DNA of 8,208 bases, taken from positions 1 to 8,208 of the forward strand of contig DAOVCZ010000070.1 in NCBI GenBank assembly GCA_030669775.1. Reading direction: 5' to 3'. This DNA is from Chloroflexota bacterium. Lineage in GTDB: Bacteria; Chloroflexota; Anaerolineae; Anaerolineales; UBA4823. The notes below the pieces were generated by a model that was given only the letters and a program-made list of their open reading frames with translations, made no database searches and was not told the origin of the DNA. The translations under genes and the position numbers were made by a program. This document shows positions 6,213-8,208 of the stretch, piece after piece (the first letter of the stretch is position 1; every line of letters begins with the position of its first letter).

Positions 6213-7337
6213 TCAATCTAACGCTCGCCGCACGAAACGGAAGGAGAAGGTACCAATAAGAATTCCTAGAATCAACAAGGCCAGAACATTCAGCCATAAT
6301 GCTTCCAATCCGGTCCCCTTGAGCAGAATACCGCGCATTATGGCTAACATATGGTGGGCGGGAACAACGTTGGCAAGATATTGAAGAATCTGAGGCATCG
6401 ATTCGACCGGTGTTGCATATCCTGTGAACATGAAATCCACCATACCGACGATCAACACCAATAAAAATGCCTGGTGTTGGGTGCGGGATATTACGCTGAT
6501 CACCAATCCTTTCCCGAGTTCAACCAATATATAGACTAATACAAGGATTAGCAATAGTGGTAAAGGTCCCCGAACTGGAACTCCGAAGGCAAGATTAGTT
6601 ATCCCCAGCAAGAGCAAGAAGTCAATAAACCCAATTAAAATAACGGGAATGGATTTTCCCAGGATGATTTCGAAAGAGGTGAATGGCATTACCAATAATT
6701 GTTCCAGAGTTCCTAATTCTCGTTCGCGGGTGAATGATAATGCTGCGAAGAGTAAGATGGTAAACTCTAACATCAGGCCGAGTTCAGCGGGGGTAGTGTA
6801 AAGGGCTTCGCTGAGGGCTTGGTTGAACCAGACCCGTAAGCTGGGATTGAAACCCGCAAATTCATCTGGATCGATCTTGAGCCTTTGGATGGTTATACTT
6901 TCCCCAAGTTCACGGGATACACCCTCAATTGCGCGCAAAGCAGCTGTGGCCGGGATACTCTCTGCACCATTGAGAATAACCAACAGTGTGGGTTTCCCGG
7001 CAGAAGACTTAATCTGTTCATCGTAATCTGGAGGGATGATTATTGCGGCGTTAATATTGCCTCGTTCGAGAGCATTTTCTATGGTCTCCATGTCATTAAC
7101 TTGCTCTTTAATATTGAAGGTGCCTGTGTTCTCCAGGGCGATGACGATCTCTCGGCTGGCGAAACTTTTATCATGGTCTAAAACCATCAGTGGAAGGTTG
7201 CTGATAGGCCGCGAGGTAGCCCAGCCGATTAATAACAACTCCATCGCACCGCCAATAATCATAAATGCAGGCAACCACCAATCGTGACGCAGGTGGATGA
7301 ATTCTTTGCGGATTATTGCCGAAACTCTTCTCAGCAT
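6213..7337 (-). CDS. ABC-2 type permease B (YhhJ/YbhR-like exporter membrane subunit)
   Basis: This 374-residue inner-membrane permease has the usual length and plan of ABC2_membrane_3 proteins. A cytoplasmic amphipathic start (MLRRVSAIIRKEFIHLRHD) leads to helix 1 at about 22-40, then a large extracytoplasmic domain at about 41-180 (LPLMVLDHDKS, ALERGNINAAIIIPPDYDEQ). Five more helices follow at about 183-202, 226-250, 258-284, 289-308 and 347-367, and the protein ends RFVRRALD. The cytoplasmic coupling segment RERELGTLEQLLVMPFT at 204-220 is the family hallmark. It is a paralog of permease A: both keep GNI-AA-II-PD in the outer domain, R-W-N at the entry to helix 2 and ERE-GTLEQLLV-P. Its ATG at 7337 follows the permease A stop by 6 bases, so translational coupling is likely; only a poor Shine-Dalgarno sequence is seen. 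The two permeases probably form a heterodimer. The substrate is unknown. Confidence 0.9.
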   Translation of the reverse strand: MLRRVSAIIRKEFIHLRHDWWLPAFMIIGGAMELLLIGWATSRPISNLPLMVLDHDKSFASREIVIALENTGTFNIKEQVNDMETIENALERGNINAAIIIPPDYDEQIKSSAGKPTLLVILNGAESIPATAALRAIEGVSRELGESITIQRLKIDPDEFAGFNPSLRVWFNQALSEALYTTPAELGLMLEFTILLFAALSFTRERELGTLEQLLVMPFTSFEIILGKSIPVILIGFIDFLLLLGITNLAFGVPVRGPLPLLLILVLVYILVELGKGLVISVISRTQHQAFLLVLIVGMVDFMFTGYATPVESMPQILQYLANVVPAHHMLAIMRGILLKGTGLEALWLNVLALLILGILIGTFSFRFVRRALD

Positions 7338-7343
7338 AGGTAA

Positions 7344-8208
7344 TCAACCCAATTTCTTTCTAAAGAACAATACCGCTACTGCGATAAACGCCAGCCCTAA
7401 ACAAAGTAACATCACTCCATAAGGCCAGAGCACTTCAAGCCCGACGCCTGGCAAAAATATGCCCCTGGTTATGATTGCATAGTGTGTGCCCGGAAGGGCA
7501 AGGGCTTCCATCCGCATGATCTCTGGCATGGAGGCGATGGGAAAGAATATTCCAGTCAGGAAGAAGCCAGGAAAGAAAATTACCAGGAAAGATAGAGCTA
7601 ATGCAGCTGCCTGGGTACGCATGAATACACCGACGATCATACCTAGACCTAGAATGGCGAATAGAAATATTGCGGACAAGGAAATAAAGAGAAGGAAATT
7701 TCCGTTAAAGGGTATCCGGAACCAAGCCATCGCCACCAATGGAATAAGGAACACATTCAATAAACCGAAGAATATATAAGGAATCATCTTCCCTAATAAG
7801 AGTTCTATCCGGCTTATAGGCGTAACAAGCAGCTGTTCGAGGGTGCCATGTTCTCGTTCGTGCGCTAAAGTAAGTGCGACTGATAGGGCGGGAAATCCGA
7901 GTACCATTGAGATCAATCCTGGGATCAAATCAACTCGGGGTTTCAAGCTGGGGTTGTACCAGGTTCGAATCCGCAGGTCGATGGGTTGTAATGAAGCTAA
8001 GTCAAATCCAAGGGCCTGGATTTGGTTGGCAAGTTGGTCATTGATAAATTCCTCTGCTCGAAAAGCAATGTGATCTACTGCGAAGCCACCGCTTTCCGGT
8101 TCAGTTCCATCAATAATAATTTGTAAAGGCAGACCTCGAAGTGATAATAAATCCTTTGTGAAATCTGGATGGATGATAAGCGCGGCCTTGATGTTTCCAT
8201 GTATGAGC
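7344..8208 (-). CDS. ABC-2 type permease A, 5' end beyond the window
   Basis: The frame is open from the window edge (first full codon at 8207) to TGA at 7344-7346, giving 287 visible residues. Against permease B, the visible start LIHGNIKAALIIHPDF aligns near residue 90, so about 90 N-terminal residues with the first helix are missing. Visible parts, counted from the window edge, are the outer domain at about 1-85 (IIIDGTEPESGG, RIRTWYNPSL), then helices with the coupling motif AHEREHGTLEQLLVTPI. LLLGKMIPYIFFGLLNVF, the segment around FLLFISLSAIFLFAILGLG, FLVIFFPGFFLTGIFFPIA and a last helix before FFRKKLG follow. A TTG at 7946 lies inside the frame and is not the start: conserved sequence continues upstream of it. 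This is the first visible gene of the exporter operon. Its promoter and any regulator lie outside the window. Confidence 0.9.
   Translation of the reverse strand, partial: LIHGNIKAALIIHPDFTKDLLSLRGLPLQIIIDGTEPESGGFAVDHIAFRAEEFINDQLANQIQALGFDLASLQPIDLRIRTWYNPSLKPRVDLIPGLISMVLGFPALSVALTLAHEREHGTLEQLLVTPISRIELLLGKMIPYIFFGLLNVFLIPLVAMAWFRIPFNGNFLLFISLSAIFLFAILGLGMIVGVFMRTQAAALALSFLVIFFPGFFLTGIFFPIASMPEIMRMEALALPGTHYAIITRGIFLPGVGLEVLWPYGVMLLCLGLAFIAVAVLFFRKKLG

Noticed and set aside
7344..7946. A 200-residue permease beginning at TTG 7946
   Set aside because: The frame continues upstream to the window edge with sequence homologous to the outer domain of permease B, so TTG 7946 is an internal leucine codon and the gene is truncated only by the window.
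7962..7972. GGTTCGAATCC, which looks like a tRNA T-arm
   Set aside because: It lies inside the conserved coding sequence of permease A (reverse strand, residues RIRTW), and no acceptor, D or anticodon arms surround it.

Overview
The window looks like ordinary bacterial chromosome of moderate G+C content, with AT-rich spacers. I suspect an uncultured Chloroflexota bacterium of the Anaerolineae type. The grounds are the style of the small multi-spanning membrane proteins, the lipoprotein HlyD-type subunit with a very long coiled coil, and the way the two ABC-2 permeases are paired with a single-domain ATPase. This is pattern recognition, not a search result, and another phylum is possible. No rRNA, tRNA, CRISPR array, insertion sequence or phage gene was seen.

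Layout. Positions 1-515 hold no intact gene. On the minus strand, 65-464 reads as a decayed small membrane protein, broken by a stop codon and a frameshift. Positions 516-1718 (minus) encode ornithine aminotransferase (RocD), with all expected pyridoxal-phosphate and substrate residues. It is divergent from a diacylglycerol/lipid-kinase family protein at 1979-2863 (plus). The 260-base divergent spacer carries an extended -10 promoter facing each gene. A weak hairpin with a short T tract follows the lipid kinase. Positions 2955-3365 (minus) are a second broken four-helix membrane protein, with an in-frame TAG at codon 93 and no normal start codon. Positions 3366-3703 are non-coding as far as I can see.

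The right half (3704-8208, all minus strand) is an export operon. In transcription order it encodes ABC-2 permease A (5' end outside the window), ABC-2 permease B (6 bases later), an ABC ATPase (GTG start, 69 bases later) and a lipoprotein periplasmic-adaptor-like subunit of the HlyD family (78 bases later). The likely complex is two ATPase copies powering a permease A/B heterodimer, with the adaptor anchored outside the membrane by its N-terminal lipid. The nearest known layouts are the YbhGFSR and YhiI-RbbA-YhhJ exporters of Escherichia coli, which move drugs or unidentified substrates. The substrate here cannot be read from sequence.

Corrections to naive gene boundaries: the lipid kinase starts at 1979, not 1904; the HlyD protein starts at 5122, not 5185; permease A is not a 200-residue protein starting near 7946 but runs open to the window edge. 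The most interesting points are the two decayed membrane-protein genes, the long coiled coil with its aromatic interruption, and the matched extended -10 promoters.
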